Positions 45,301 through 57,059 of a DNA stretch of 64,000 nucleotides are shown here, one piece after another. Position 1 is the stretch's first letter; each line of letters starts with the position of its first letter. Both the position numbers and the translations under genes were made by a program. Origin of the DNA: Datisca glomerata (taxonomy: Eukaryota > Streptophyta > Magnoliopsida > Cucurbitales > Datiscaceae); contig QANY01011432.1 of assembly GCA_003255025.1 (NCBI GenBank), forward strand, positions 62,001 to 126,000, in the 5' to 3' direction. The notes beneath the pieces were generated by a model. The model saw only the letters and a list, made by a program, of their open reading frames with translations. It was not told where the DNA came from and made no database searches.

Positions 45301-45893
45301 GTGAAAGGAGGTATTAACCACCTTGAGGTTGGATTTTAAGTATTGGAAACGAATGGTTGACAGAGATTTAGTAAGGATATCTACCAACTAATCGGTTGTC
45401 TATGAAGAACTCTGTGTCTAATAAAATGGATATCCAGCTCTATGTGCTTGGACCTAGTATGTAAGACAAGGTTTAAAGTAATAGTAATTGCACTAACATT
45501 GTCTACCCAAAAAATTGGAGGCAGAGTTAGTGAGAAAGACAATTCAGACAAAAGGTTGTGTATCAAAGTCACCTCAATTGCTGCATTAGCCATGGATCTG
45601 TACTTAATTTTAGTATTAAATCTAGATACCACATTCTTCTTTTTAGTGGACCATGAAATCATGTTACCACATATAAACACCATGTAAGCACCAGTTGACT
45701 TTCTATCCTCTAAATTCCCTGCCCAATCCGAGTATGAGTATGCCTGCAGAGTTGAAGATTGAAAAGGATGTATATGTAGACCAATAGTAATTGCCCCTTT
45801 AAGGTATCTAAGTATCCTCTTGCAAGCTTGCCAATGTGTTGAGATTGGTTTGTGCAAGTGTTGACTTAATTTGTTCACTATAAAGCCTATATA
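45301..45893 (-). pseudogene. RNase H of the minus-sense copia element
   Basis: The minus ORF contains IVNKLSQHLHKPISTHWQAC, YSDWAGNLEDRKSTGAYMVF, ISWSTKKKNVVSRFNTK and SKHIELDIHFIRHRV, clear copia RNase H. The YSDWAG core is kept, unlike in the plus-sense copia. Its 5' part (GALQYLSMTRTYI) resumes across the solo LTR at 48165. The first 40 residues of the ORF are LTR sequence. Confidence 0.85.
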
Positions 45894-48164
45894 TGTTGGT
45901 CGTCGCGGCGCATACGGCGGAAGCGTGTTACTCATGACCATTTTAAAAATTAAATTCTTAATAAAAATCGAATCTTTTAATAAAATAAAATCGCACAACA
46001 CTACGATAACAAAAAGAACTTTTTATTGAAAACTCTTTTCAACCACTCGAGATCCATTATATATTTATATATTAAATTAACAACATACAAGGTTAGGAAT
46101 CATTTACCTCTTGTAGTCTAAATCAAACGACCTCACGAAACCGATCGATTCTCCGTTCCCACGAAATTGTTTCAACGATCAGCAAACTCCAAGATCCACA
46201 CCAAGATCTTCAAAGTCAATCATTAATGCACTAGGACGTGTGTGTGTGTATGTAGAATATAGCGAAGACATATTTATATCTCCAGATGTACTCAACACAT
46301 TAGATCTAGAGATTTTACTGAGAAAAACTTTTATGAGACGATTCTCTAAAAGAACGTGAGAACTGTGTTATTCTCTCAACTCTTGATTGATGAACTGATT
46401 CTGTGATTCAACTAATTGATTGAACTAATTCATTGTCTTAGGCCATCAGAATAATATCTGTATATTTTTTTTATAATGGCGTATCAGATATTTTAGGATA
46501 ATTGAAATAATGTTTAACTATAAATTTCCAATAGTAGTGAGACTCATTGCTATTGTGCACAACTGCAGTGCCTCATGCACTTGTAGTGTGCCATGAGGCA
46601 GCTTAGTGCCACATGCACTTGTAATGTGCCATGAGGCAGGTTAGTGCCACATGTCACTATTGTGTGTCGTGAGGCAGCACAATATTACACACCCACTATT
46701 GTAATGACACGTGACACTACAGTAGTTCATGTCAATCTCTGATACACAATCAATGATTGACACGTGACAATTACTGCATATTAAATATTTATTTTAATCA
46801 AATTAAATATCTAAATATTTATTTTAATCAAATTAAATATCTAAATATTTATTTTAATCAAATTAAATATCTAGATATTTGCCAATTCAAAATTAACATA
46901 TATGATTATCTCTATCAACTAAATTATCTGTTACTTCATAAATACAGATTTAGTTGATCTAAATTATTATCTAATAATAATTTAATTATCTAATTTCATA
47001 AATTATATATTTTATCTCACTTAATTCTGAAAATTATATTTATATAAATAAATAATTTAATTAATTAATCTCACATAATTATCTCATTATTATGTACTTA
47101 CCCCACAGTAAAAATCCCTTTGTCAGTACGTCATTTCTCATATCCTGAAATATACGCACCCTAGACTGCGTAGCACAGATGTGACTTGGTGACCATGAAC
47201 ATATAATCTTAAGCTCCAATAAACCAGATTAGTAATTAAACTCTTTAATTAAATAATATTATTTATTAATTCTATTATTACTCCATTGTAAATATGGAAT
47301 TGCACTCTTAGAGATTACAAATTGTATTTACAGTGTTTCTCATGTAGTTCACTGATATAATCATTTCACGTAGTTCTGTCCTCCAATTATTGGTTTGTAA
47401 ATTAAAACTGGATAAAATTATCATTTTACCCTTCTAATTACCTCTTAATCCTTAAATACCATTAATCCACTAGTAGATAGCTAATTTATAATCTTATTAT
47501 AAATTTGAGCTCAATAACTATTTGTTTTTAGAATTAACACTCAAAAGAACCAATATACGATCTGTTAGGAACAGTTGAATTCCAAATCTTGTAAAATCAT
47601 GTTCCCAGCCATCCATATCACTGAATCTCCAAAACAAAACTTACCAGCCTGTTTTACAAACAAACCTTAACAAGTGAATCAAAGACCCAATAGACATGTA
47701 TAAGAGTTCATGACTACTCAGGATCCAGACTGATCTACATATGATCATCAAATTGATGTGTATTAAATATTTATGATAAACGACACATTGATAAAGATAT
47801 TAATTCATATCGGTCCAGTCTTATATAATCTCATTATATAAAGTACTTTTACTAAGATGTCTATCCACATGTATGATCTATATCTAGAACACATACATTC
47901 ATAATGCTTAATGAACCATACCAACAATCTTTCATTAAAGATTTCATATTTTAATATGTTGCTGACAATTTTATTCATTATCTATGGTCTTAATTCACTC
48001 GTACTAATACAATATCATAGTCTCATTAATTAATATAGAATTTTCAGATATTTATATGAATTATTCAACAATAATTCAAAAAAAACAATTATAAGAAAAA
48101 TGTAATCCTTATTAATTTCATATCAAAATATCAATACACATGTTTTGAGACATAACCCCCAACA
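45894..48164 (-). mobile_element. Solo LTR, 2.27 kb, in copia RNase H
   Basis: TGTTGGTCGTCGCGGCG ... CATAACCCCCAACA, flanked by the 5-bp duplication ATATA (45889-45893 and 48165-48169). Removal joins copia TRTYI to GFIVNKLS. It shares its start (TGTTGGG..., AAACATGTG) and GC-rich end (GCGCCGCG-type) with 60955-63154, in opposite orientation. It contains a three-copy repeat of about 46 bp (GTGCCACATGCACTTGTA / GTGCCATGAGGCAG, 46566-46676). Confidence 0.85.
46781..46873. repeat. Three copies of a 30-bp AT-rich unit
   Basis: ATTTTAATCAAATTAAATAT plus CTAAATATTT, three near-perfect copies inside the solo LTR. Absent as an array from the second solo LTR. Confidence 0.9.
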
Positions 48165-48169
48165 ATATA

Positions 48170-49362
48170 TGTTCTGGTCATGGACAGATATTGAAGAGCA
48201 CCAATAGGGCTTCTGAAAAGTGTAACATCAGTAAAGGCTCTCCCTCCATGTGGTTCTTCTTAAATAGATCAGTAACATATTTGGACTGAGATAGGTAGAA
48301 ACCAGTTCTGCTTCTGAAAACTTCAATACCTAGAAAGTAATGAATTTGGCCCTAGTATTTTAAGGCAAAAATCTTGTTAAGATCATGAACTACCTTCTCT
48401 ATGGCTGACAATTACCTGTTAAAAGTATGTCATCCAAATACACCAAAAGAAATAACACAGTTTGAGAATATCTGTAAATAAAGAGTGAGGACTTTGTTAT
48501 TGATACTATGAAACCCAATTCCAGCAGAATGGTTTTTAGCTTATCATACCAAGCTCTTAGAGCTTGTTTTAGCCCATGAGAGTTTTTGAACTTACCTACA
48601 TATTGTGGCCTAGAAACATCCTGAAATCCTTCTGGTTGAGACATATAGACAATCTCTTCTAGTGTGCCATTCAAAAAAACATTATTGACGTCCAATTGCT
48701 TGAAACTCCACCCAAAAGAAACAGCTAAATGAAGGATCAATCTTATGGTTATGGGCTTAAGAACAGGACTGAAAGTCTATGTATAATCAAGTCATGGAAT
48801 CTGTTTGTATCTTTTAGCCATTAACCTGGCTTCATGCCTCTCAATACTACAAACTTGATTCATTTTGAGCTTAAAACCCCACGTGTAGCCAATTAAAGTC
48901 ATAGAGGGTGAATAAGGAACCGGTACCCAATTTTTGTTTCTTAAAAGGGCATTGTAGTCTTTAAGCATGGCTTGCTTCCACTGTGGGCTGGTAAGAGCCT
49001 CCTTAACAAATTTAGGTTCAATAGGTAAAGATGTAATAATGAAAGGGTATTTGCTAATGGTAAGGGCTAGCCTTTGATATGGTAATGATGGGAACCAACA
49101 GTTGGAATAGTTTTGGGCAGTGAGGTATTGATAATAGGAGCATATGAATTATTTATGTTTGGTGGGTCAATGGTTAGGAATGGAGCAATTGAAGGAGGGC
49201 TAAAAGGAGATGGTTGAATTTTAACTCTAGATACTGTTAAAAAAATTATTACCTTCATATGTAGTTTGTTGTGAAGAATGGGAAATATATGGAGTTCCTG
49301 CTGTAGTGGTGCTGGGAGATGGACTATTGTTGAACCTTGGAAAATCTATAAGACTATGAGCA
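48170..49362 (-). pseudogene. RT and linker of the minus-sense copia element
   Basis: The minus ORF 48399-48740 has [52 protein letters not shown] and the catalytic YLDDILL. Further upstream (to about 49362) lies a Ser/Thr/Pro-rich linker between integrase and RT. A frameshift follows near 48400. Confidence 0.85.
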
Positions 49363-50060
49363 TTTTGACCATAGTTATCAATTCTGTTTCGTTCCGGCCT
49401 GAATAGTCGAAATGGGCGAAATGGCAAATAGGCCGAAACATGCCCTTATTTTTCAAAATATATTAAATATAAATGGAAGCAATAATTTTTAATAACAATG
49501 CAACAGCCCAGGTGGTTATGGATTTCAGAATCAAACGTTCATCTCCCAGGTTTGAATCCCAACATTTATATTTTTACTTCATTTTTGTTCAATAATAATT
49601 TCTTAATTTAATAGAGCTAATTTTTCTTCTATAATTGGTTAAATTTATTTTTATAATTATTTTTTAGAATAAGTAACTTGTTTAGATTACATGTATAATT
49701 TGTTTATATTATAAATTTAAGTAAGTGGGTGATTGTTTTTAGATTAAATGAGTGATTTCTATAAATTAATTAGGTTACTTGTATATAGATTTGTTATTTT
49801 TTTACGTGAAAGATTACGCTCATGCTTTTAAATTTAAATGCTTGGAATAAATTATGAGTGCTCAAAATAAATAAGTTTTTAATGAATTGTGTGTATCTTA
49901 TTTTTATAAGTCATGATTCACTTTCTATTATGTTATAAATTTTATAATATTATTTTTATATGTATGAAATTTTTTCCAAAACTGATCGAAACATCAAATT
50001 ATCCGAAACGTTCTATTTTAAAAAAAACTGAAACGAAATTAACTACTATGATTTTGACAC
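49363..50060. mobile_element. Candidate small inverted-repeat element in the copia
   Basis: The left end ATAGTTATCAATTCTGTTTCG and the inverted right end CATAGTAGTTAATTTCGTTTC are imperfect inverted repeats. The insert separates the copia linker (49362) from its integrase C-terminal part (from about 50065). No ORF of note; includes a tRNA-like segment. The superfamily is not assigned. Confidence 0.4.
49500..49565 (+). other. tRNA-derived (SINE-like) segment
   Basis: CAGCCCAGGTGGTTATGG resembles a pol III A box and CAGGTTTGAATCCC a B box, about 35 bp apart. It does not fold into a full tRNA. It may be a short SINE head or tRNA relic. Confidence 0.35.
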
Positions 50061-50064
50061 AAAG

Positions 50065-50174
50065 ATGGAAAGTAGAAGACCAAGAAGGAGAAAACGTTGT
50101 ATGTTTGATGAACATTTGCTAAAAAGAATTCTAGATATGTAAACTTTCTCAGATGGATGCAAGCATTTATAACC
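50065..50174 (-). pseudogene. Copia integrase C-terminal sliver, left of the Athila element
   Basis: The minus strand reads GGTTATAAATGCTTGCATC then GTTTACATATCTAG, matching the plus-sense copia at 27994-28030 (GYKCLHKS...). Then the 17-bp word ATGTTTGATGAACATTT appears in the opposite orientation to that expected, a small local inversion. Confidence 0.6.
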
Positions 50175-50774
50175 TTTACATTATGATTTTTCTATAATGT
50201 AAGTGTACACTATCGTCATCAAATCATATATTTCTATGAAAATGAAGTATCATCCACATGATTGATTGATATTAAATATTAAAATTAATTAAATCTTAAT
50301 TTTAATTGAGAATATCGAAAAGCTGAGATTTTTTAATGAAAAATTAAACTACAAAGATAAATAAGGATAAATAATTTAAATTTGAATAGTTAAGAGCTCT
50401 AAGATTTTTTATTAAACCAAACCAAACATGCTCTAAATTTCAAATCTCTATCAATCAATGTTTAATGAATTATTGACACCAAAATTCTCTAATGTAATTA
50501 TCAATTTTTTTCAAGCATCGATAAAGATGAATCAAAATACTAATTCCATAATTCTGTCAAGATTAAGTACATTGAAACTTATTAAGCACAAGAAATTACA
50601 ATTGCTTTACTAGATCCATAATTATCTCTAACTTATGAAATTCTAATGGTGTTATAAACAAAAAGCAAATTTTATAATCACTTCACAATCTTAGAATTAA
50701 ATCCAAAATTATGCAATATTTGGTCAGACAATCACAAAACGGATCATAACACTCAGTAATACTGAATAAACATC
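50175..50774 (-). mobile_element. Athila 3' LTR, left part
   Basis: Matches 59890-60395 (ACACTATCGTCATCAA, TGATTGATATTAAATATT, TAATTATCTCTAACTTATGA). Ends at the CACTA insertion; the LTR resumes at 55317. Confidence 0.85.
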
Positions 50775-51133
50775 CATTACTACAAAAATAGGTTATAATG
50801 ACAGTAAGGGATTAGTTTTTATGTCAGGTCTCTAAAACCTGTCATAAAAAACAGGTGCTAAAGGGTACTTTTTTTATTTTTAGCTAACATGACAGTGTTT
50901 AAATAATCTGTCATTATGTACTTATCTACAATGACAGTAAACTTTGAAATGTCATCAGTTTTTCCACTTTTAATTCAGGCGTGGGTACGTAACCTATACA
51001 AATAGTACAGTTTTTACTGACTGTATTACTAAGTTTTTATCTATTTACAAAAATACCATATTATAACCCTAATCTAAAACAATTTCCATCTCTCTCGATG
51101 CCGTCTTTCTCTCTCTCTTGGCCTGTGTCGACG

Positions 51134-51178
51134 TCATCTCTCTCTCTCTCTCTATCTATCTCTCTCTCTCTCGCTCTA
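51134..51178. repeat. (CT)n microsatellite
   Basis: CT-rich tract with two TCTA interruptions, inside the CACTA element at a place that may be a captured 5' leader. Confidence 0.85.
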
Positions 51179-52647
51179 TCTCTAGCTTGCCATCATTTTC
51201 GTCAGAGCTGGTGCTAAACAGGGAAAGGAAGCTAAGAGAGAAAAGAGAATCGCTTAAAATCCCCTTCTTCCCTTTCTTTAGAAACCATATAATTAATGTC
51301 GAGAACTCGATCCAAACCAGTCGTTGACATGCTTTGCTTACAGTTATGCTTCTCCCTTTTCTCTTCGTTGCTCGCAATCACTTGGGTATTTTCTATGCTA
51401 TATTTCCTCTAATTTTTTAACCCTAGCAATAATGGATAGAGAGGCGTGTTGATGAACAGGTCAAGACATATCCTCTTGACCCTACCATAGCCCTTGCTTC
51501 ATTTTCAGTTCTGAAGGATTGTGAAGTACACTCTTTGAAATAAGGGTCTAAAGTGAGTTTCTTCTCTCTTTTCTCTATCGCTTATACAATTTCTTAAGGT
51601 TGCAACAAAGTTACTAGTACAGGCAACACAAACCAACATTTTATGCATAGAAGAATGCTTTTCCATTCATATTTGATCACAATAGCATATTATTCACCAA
51701 ACCTACATACTGGTAGGAAAACATAATTGTTGGATGATCTTAAATAATTTTTGTCTGTTTTCCTAAACTCATCCCCATTAACTTCTGATTATTATTCAAT
51801 TAAATTAGATGAGCTAATTATCTTAACAAGGATATAGTTCAGCTAACTTGAAGCATTAATAAACTCATCAGTAGCCACATATAAATAGAGTATGAGTATA
51901 CATATAGAGGGGCTCAAAATGGTCTTTCTCTTCCTCCAAAGCGAAGTTGTCGACTCTTTTTTACCACCAAGACCATCTCCTATTGGACAGAATGTAAATA
52001 AGACAAAATTTTTGTTTGCATGGACAACATTTAAGCAAATTAGAATATGCTCATATCCATCTTACTAACCTTATAGCTTACTGTTTACTATCAACAAATC
52101 TACAATGACATTGAAACAAGTTAATTATGGCCTACGAGAGATTAAATAGGTTAATCAAATGCGATCAATATTTGGAAACCTAAATTCATAAAACTAATTC
52201 ATACCGAACCACGGATTTAGAAGATGCACATGAAAAAGATAACATTAAATAAGAAAATGAAAATATTGAGTAGAGGACTCGACTTCGACACAAACAACGG
52301 TAGAAATATTTGAAAACAATAATAGAAAGAAAGAAAGGGAAAAAAAGAAAAATGAGAGAGAAAATACATTTAACTAACCTCCAATGCCGGAATGAAAGAT
52401 CTCAAAACCAAACCAATAGTTTTAATTATTGAGAGGGGTGAGATCGTAAACATTTATGAATGTTTTTGCAACTCTTAAGGTTTAGACTAATCTTATGGTG
52501 TTTTCTTCATGGTATTTGGAGCCATATATGGTTCTCCCCCCTTAATAAGTTTTGCTTTTAGTAAGTTCCAATGATTTGCATATGAATGAGAGTGTTTTGT
52601 TTTATTTAAGCTATCAATGGATATTAAACAATTGAAGACTTTTTCAG

Positions 52648-52718
52648 GAAACAGAGGCTATGAAGAAAAAAATGCTAACAATGAAGCAGACAAAATTGAC
52701 CTTGCCCGTCGAAGTCCG
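52648..52718 (+). pseudogene. Captured exon 1 (unidentified gene)
   Basis: TTTTTCAG acceptor, 71 nt, donor CCG/GTATGG. The frame that fits the next exon gives NRGYEEKNANNEADKIDLAR. I do not recognise the gene. Confidence 0.4.
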
Positions 52719-52822
52719 GTATGGAAAACTCTATACATTTGCAAATTTCTCAAAATATTATTCCAAATCTGCTATCAGTGAAATGATATGAACTTATGCA
52801 GTTCTTACCTCCACAATTGCAG

Positions 52823-52879
52823 GGGATGAACTATGTGAAAAAGAAAGGTAATTTGCAGTTGATTGCAATTGATCTCAAG
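52823..52879 (+). pseudogene. Captured exon 2 (unidentified gene)
   Basis: ACAATTGCAG acceptor, 57 nt (19 codons, GMNYVKKKGNLQLIAIDLK), donor AAG/GTAACA. Phase 0 at both ends, compatible with exons 1 and 3. Confidence 0.5.
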
Positions 52880-53555
52880 GTAACATCTCTTTGATGTTGA
52901 GTTGAAGTTTACATTTCTTACTCAATGGTTTAGTAGACCAATAAGAAAGGTAAATTATTTCTTATTTGATGAATTATAGATGTAATAGAGCAATGAGATT
53001 AAGAGAAGTGAGAACTGATGTAAAATATCATAAGCTTTATATGTTTAGTTCCCTTTTGTATTCATCACTAGAAGTTTTTTTAAACTTTGGTTCTCTGTAA
53101 AAACTTTAGATTGTTGATGCAAGTTTCTTTCTCAGAGTTCTCTGTCCATTGCATCTCTGTATTTTGATTATAATTCTAGAAGTTGAGTAGTGATTAATAA
53201 ATATAAAGTAGCGCATTTAATTCTATTAGCATCTTTGTCTACCTGTGTATTGTTGACATTGTTACTTTGACCAGAAATGTAAAAATCTATACTTGATTTT
53301 CACCATTCAGGATAGTTGAGGTTGTTTCCTGCACATTTACATACAATAAAGTAACTAGCTTTCTAGATAAACCAGTAAAGTTGAAGAAACTTAATGTTTC
53401 TTTATGGCATTGTATTTCTATGACGAGTAAAATTTGTGGGATCTGCCAAATTTTATTTCCAGCTTATGCTATAGTTAGTAATTAGACATCTCATTTTTAT
53501 TTACTGTAATAAAGTAGTCAGATCATGAGAAAAAGAAAACTTCAATTTTTCTCAG

Positions 53556-53605
53556 GAACTTCATGAGGCAGTAGAATACAGGTACCAGCTTCAGCTTTAT
53601 GCTGG
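53556..53605 (+). pseudogene. Captured exon 3 (unidentified gene)
   Basis: TTTTTCTCAG acceptor, 50 nt coding ELHEAVEYRYQLQLYAG, donor GCTGG/GTAACC. Probably the same source gene as exons 1 and 2 because frames agree. Confidence 0.5.
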
Positions 53606-54434
53606 GTAACCATTTGCTGATGTCGAGATGGCTTCACATGCTTTGGTTGATCAAAACCAATTCTAAGGTCTTAGCCCAAGGCTTAAACTCAAAAATGGGA
53701 GAACATAGGTATTGTTGAGCGTTGGGCTTGATCAGTCAAGTTCTTGCAAGGAGTATCTGGAGAGACCCTCACTCACTTTCTCTTCGATGCATAATTTTGT
53801 TGTAGAGTGTGTACACGCAACTTAGTTCTATGAAGTTTTGATTGACAATTCATTCAAGTGGTTAATTATAGCAAGATTTGAAGCTTAGGAAAGAAGTGCA
53901 GTTATATATTTTATTCATAACCTGATCTTCTGCTGATTGTATTAATTCTAGTTAATGGTAATCAAGATCTTCTAAACTTGATTGTTGTTTAGAGGATAAA
54001 ACTTAACAACTTGTGTAGTGTGGGGCTTAGATATTGCATAAATTTCAAAATATATCAACTAAATTGTCAAAAATAGAATTGTGTTGCATATGTAGTGTGA
54101 AAATGAAAGAAGGGTTAGGAGTGAACATTTCATCAATCCCAAGTCATTAATAGTTTAGAGTCAAAAGGGATAGATGGATTTGTTTATATATAGATGGATG
54201 ACTACTCATGACTATATTTTCTTGTGATAATAGCAAGTGGGAAAGCATCGGAGTGTGGATATCTCAAAGATGGATACATGTTTGAATGTTCAACTGGCTT
54301 ATCAAGATTGTAGGATTTTTCCTTCCCTTCACTATAAATCTATTTTAAGTAATAAGTCTGCTCTGTTATCTTAACACTTTTCTTTTGTATAGCTTGAAGT
54401 GTGACAAAATATCTTTGATTTCATATTCTTTTAG

Positions 54435-54525
54435 GCTGCTTAGCTCGCCAACATGTCTGGTTCATGATGCGTTAGGGAAGAAACTGTCCTTCGAGATTGC
54501 AGTTGGTTCAAACGACCGTGTCTGG
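54435..54525 (+). pseudogene. Captured exon resembling exosome subunit RRP40
   Basis: TTCTTTTAG acceptor, 91 nt, donor TGG/GTATTT. The translation LLSSPTCLVHDALGKKLSFE then IAVGSNDRVW resembles, from memory of the family, the C-terminal KH-type part of plant RRP40 (EXOSC3), including the G-x-N-x-R-V-W signature, with Gly-Leu-Asn-Gly changed to Gly-Ser-Asn-Asp. RRP40 is an RNA-binding cap subunit of the exosome. Only this exon is present. It may or may not share a donor gene with the three preceding exons. Confidence 0.5.
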
Positions 54526-55316
54526 GTATTTTTCTTATGATCATCAAATTCTTTGTGTCTGGTCTTACATTATACTCTGTAACTGGTATCATTTCCAGAT
54601 GATAAGGCTTGTACATTTGTAGGAACAGTAGCATACAGACCTCTAGAAGTCTCCAACGTATCTCCTGCAACTTTCGTGTGAGGATTCTTCTCTTGACGAA
54701 TAAGCATCCCTTTAATGATAAAGATGCAAAGAGCCTAATGTACTATTTATTTTCCTTTCCCCTTGCTTGCTTGTCTGTTGAATTTTTTTATAGTTTTTTT
54801 GTGTTTGATGTTCAATTACTAATTTTACTATTCAAATTTGTTAAAAATAGGAATGGCATGTGGGCGCTTGTACATAAAAATACAACATACATTTTACTTC
54901 ATATATATAGCTATATAGCTCCTACTATATGTATATTTTTATAAACTACTTCAAATAACAACATTGCACGTGCCCTCACCAAGTAAAGAAAGAAGCTGTC
55001 AATATAGGCTAGCTTTTTTATGACATTTTTTTTTCAATAATTTGGCTATTAGATGATGGGGATTCCCCCGTAATCTAATTGCTTTTTGCGGCAACTTATG
55101 TTGACGGGTAATCCCCGTCAACTAACACCATATTTTTGGTAAGTTTGGTTGACAGGGATTCCCCGTCAACTAACTAGATTTCACGGCCAGCCTATATTGA
55201 CGGTTTTTTCAATACTTTAGATGTCACCTGGGTAGATGACAGTCGCATCCCAATCATTAAAGGGTTTGGATGATGGGTTTTCATCGCCGTCTAAGCCTCA
55301 TTTTGTAGTAGTGATC

Positions 55317-55863
55317 GATTAAATGGAAAATAAAAATATATGAATAATCATGGTTCAGCTATGTCGTAGCCCAAGATAAGAAAATTAGAACCTACTAGAA
55401 TAAGAAAATATCCTAATAATATTCATGAACATAGAAGAAAAGAGAAAAAAAATAGATTTGAAGATGAAATTGAAGTTGAGATCTGTCTCCCGGTTGGATC
55501 CTTCTTCGTTTCCTCTTCAAAAAGCTCTATTATCTGCCTCCAGTCCCAAAATTATCTAAAAATCCTCAAATATTTTATTTATATACTAGGTTTGATAAGG
55601 ATAAGATTGAAGCAAACAAATCACAATGCTGGCCAATCTGTCGACGCGTCAATGTCGTGACGCTGGCTCTCTGCACAGGTCCATCATTTTCTCATTTTTT
55701 TTTCTCATTTTTCCTTCAAAATCTTTCCCATTCAATCTAAATGAATTTAAATATCAAACCTCAAGATAACAATAAAAACATACATATTTCAAACAATAAA
55801 TCTAAAAGAACTAACAAAATTAAAGTTAAGTTTATCTAAAATATGAGTGTGAAACACATTCAT
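55317..55863 (-). mobile_element. Athila 3' LTR, right part
   Basis: Matches 60395-60914 (ACTAGAATAAGAAAA, CTCCCGGTTGGAT, TATTTTATTTATATACTAGG). The start on the minus strand is TGAATGTGTTTCACAC after GTTTAAGTTCGAGGGTATTT. About 50 bp of extra sequence follows the CACTA end. Confidence 0.85.
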
Positions 55864-57059
55864 AAAATACCCTCGAACTTAAACTTTTTGCTAGTCCTTG
55901 AGCAAAACAAAACATAAACAAATCAAAAAAGAAAACACAAAACACTAATTCTGAAAAATTACAGATTAAGTGACGAAATGTTTTGACTAACTAAAAATGC
56001 CTCAGAGATTTTAAAATAACGATAACATAAGAAAAATTTCTGAATTGTGAACATATAGAATTTCAACACAAATAACAACTTACATTACACTTTGTAAATT
56101 TCTGAGTGCGTGTGTGTTAGCTTAAGTCATCCAACTTCTTAATCTCAAATGAGTTTATGCAACAAAATCTTGTAAAATCATATCCTTTAATCTATCAATA
56201 GAGTAGAACTTCATAAGCCCATTGTTCATGTTACTATCCACTAATATAGATAAACCACAAAACTTATAATCACTAGGACTTTTGAATGCTTGTAATGTAT
56301 GGCTAGGGTTCAGGGTAGGATAGATGATATTATTTCGGCTCAATCTTTACCCATAGTCACACATGCATTCTAAGAATCAATGAGCTTAACTAAACTTCTC
56401 TTGTTGCACCCCCAAACTTGTCACTTTCCACCATTAGAAATATCAACCATACCCAACCATTCTTCTTCTTTATTTATTTTTAATTTTATTTCCTCAAACT
56501 TATTCACAATTTAAAAGATATCAAAACTCCTCCCATTCACCCAAATTGTTATAACTCCAAGTATTTCCTAGAACATCCAAATACTATGAGTAAAAATGGT
56601 TAGTAGGGAAATTTTTTATAAGGTTAGGAAATTGTCATGGGTGATAAAAAAAAGGTTATTTCCACCATTAGGTTTTAGTGTTGTCAACTACAGAACGTCA
56701 AAATTTCAATTTTTAATAAAGCCACAACCCCCAAACTTAAAACTTTCATTGTTCTCAATGAAAAGAAAATATGTAAAAGGAGAAAGTAGAGAGGACATCC
56801 CTGAATAAGGATGACCTTTCTTCCTTGTCATTCTCCGCATTATTCATGTTGTCTCCAAATGAGGGGAAAAATTGTGCTTGAGCCAAATTGGTCCAAGGTC
56901 ATATGCTGCGACGTTGGAAGGTTAGCATCGCGACGTTAAATTTTCTGTCCATAGTTTTTTTTATTAAAAAGTAACAAACATGAATAAACCAAAACAAAAT
57001 ACATAAAAGAAATTAATAAATAAAAAATAAAAAAAATGAAATAATGGAGATAAAATCGG
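55864..57059 (-). mobile_element. Athila 3' non-coding part
   Basis: No envelope-like or pol domain recognised. 56890-56950 has GCTGCGACGTTGGAAGG and AGCATCGCGACGTT, words also present in the LTR near 60670-60740. The polypurine-like tract is at 55863-55900. Confidence 0.55.

Larger units (their letters stand above)
50775..55313. mobile_element. CACTA transposon (4.54 kb) with captured exons
   Basis: Left end CATTACTACAAAAATAGG (degenerate), right end ...CATTTTGTAGTAGTG (inverted CACTACTACAAAATG), with a 3-bp duplication ATC at 50772-50774 and 55314-55316. Subterminal repeats differ by end: ATGACAGT/CTGTCAT words on the left (50800-50960), TTGACGGGGATTCCCCGTCAA palindromes on the right (55030-55200). 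No transposase seen; at least four exon-like blocks with splice sites lie on the plus strand. Confidence 0.88.

Noticed and set aside
49500..49565. Functional tRNA gene
   Set aside because: The A- and B-box-like motifs are too degenerate and no acceptor stem pairs.
54609..54944. 111-residue plus ORF after the RRP40-like exon
   Set aside because: Hydrophobic AT-rich translation with no similarity to the RRP40 C-terminus; it begins beyond the splice donor.
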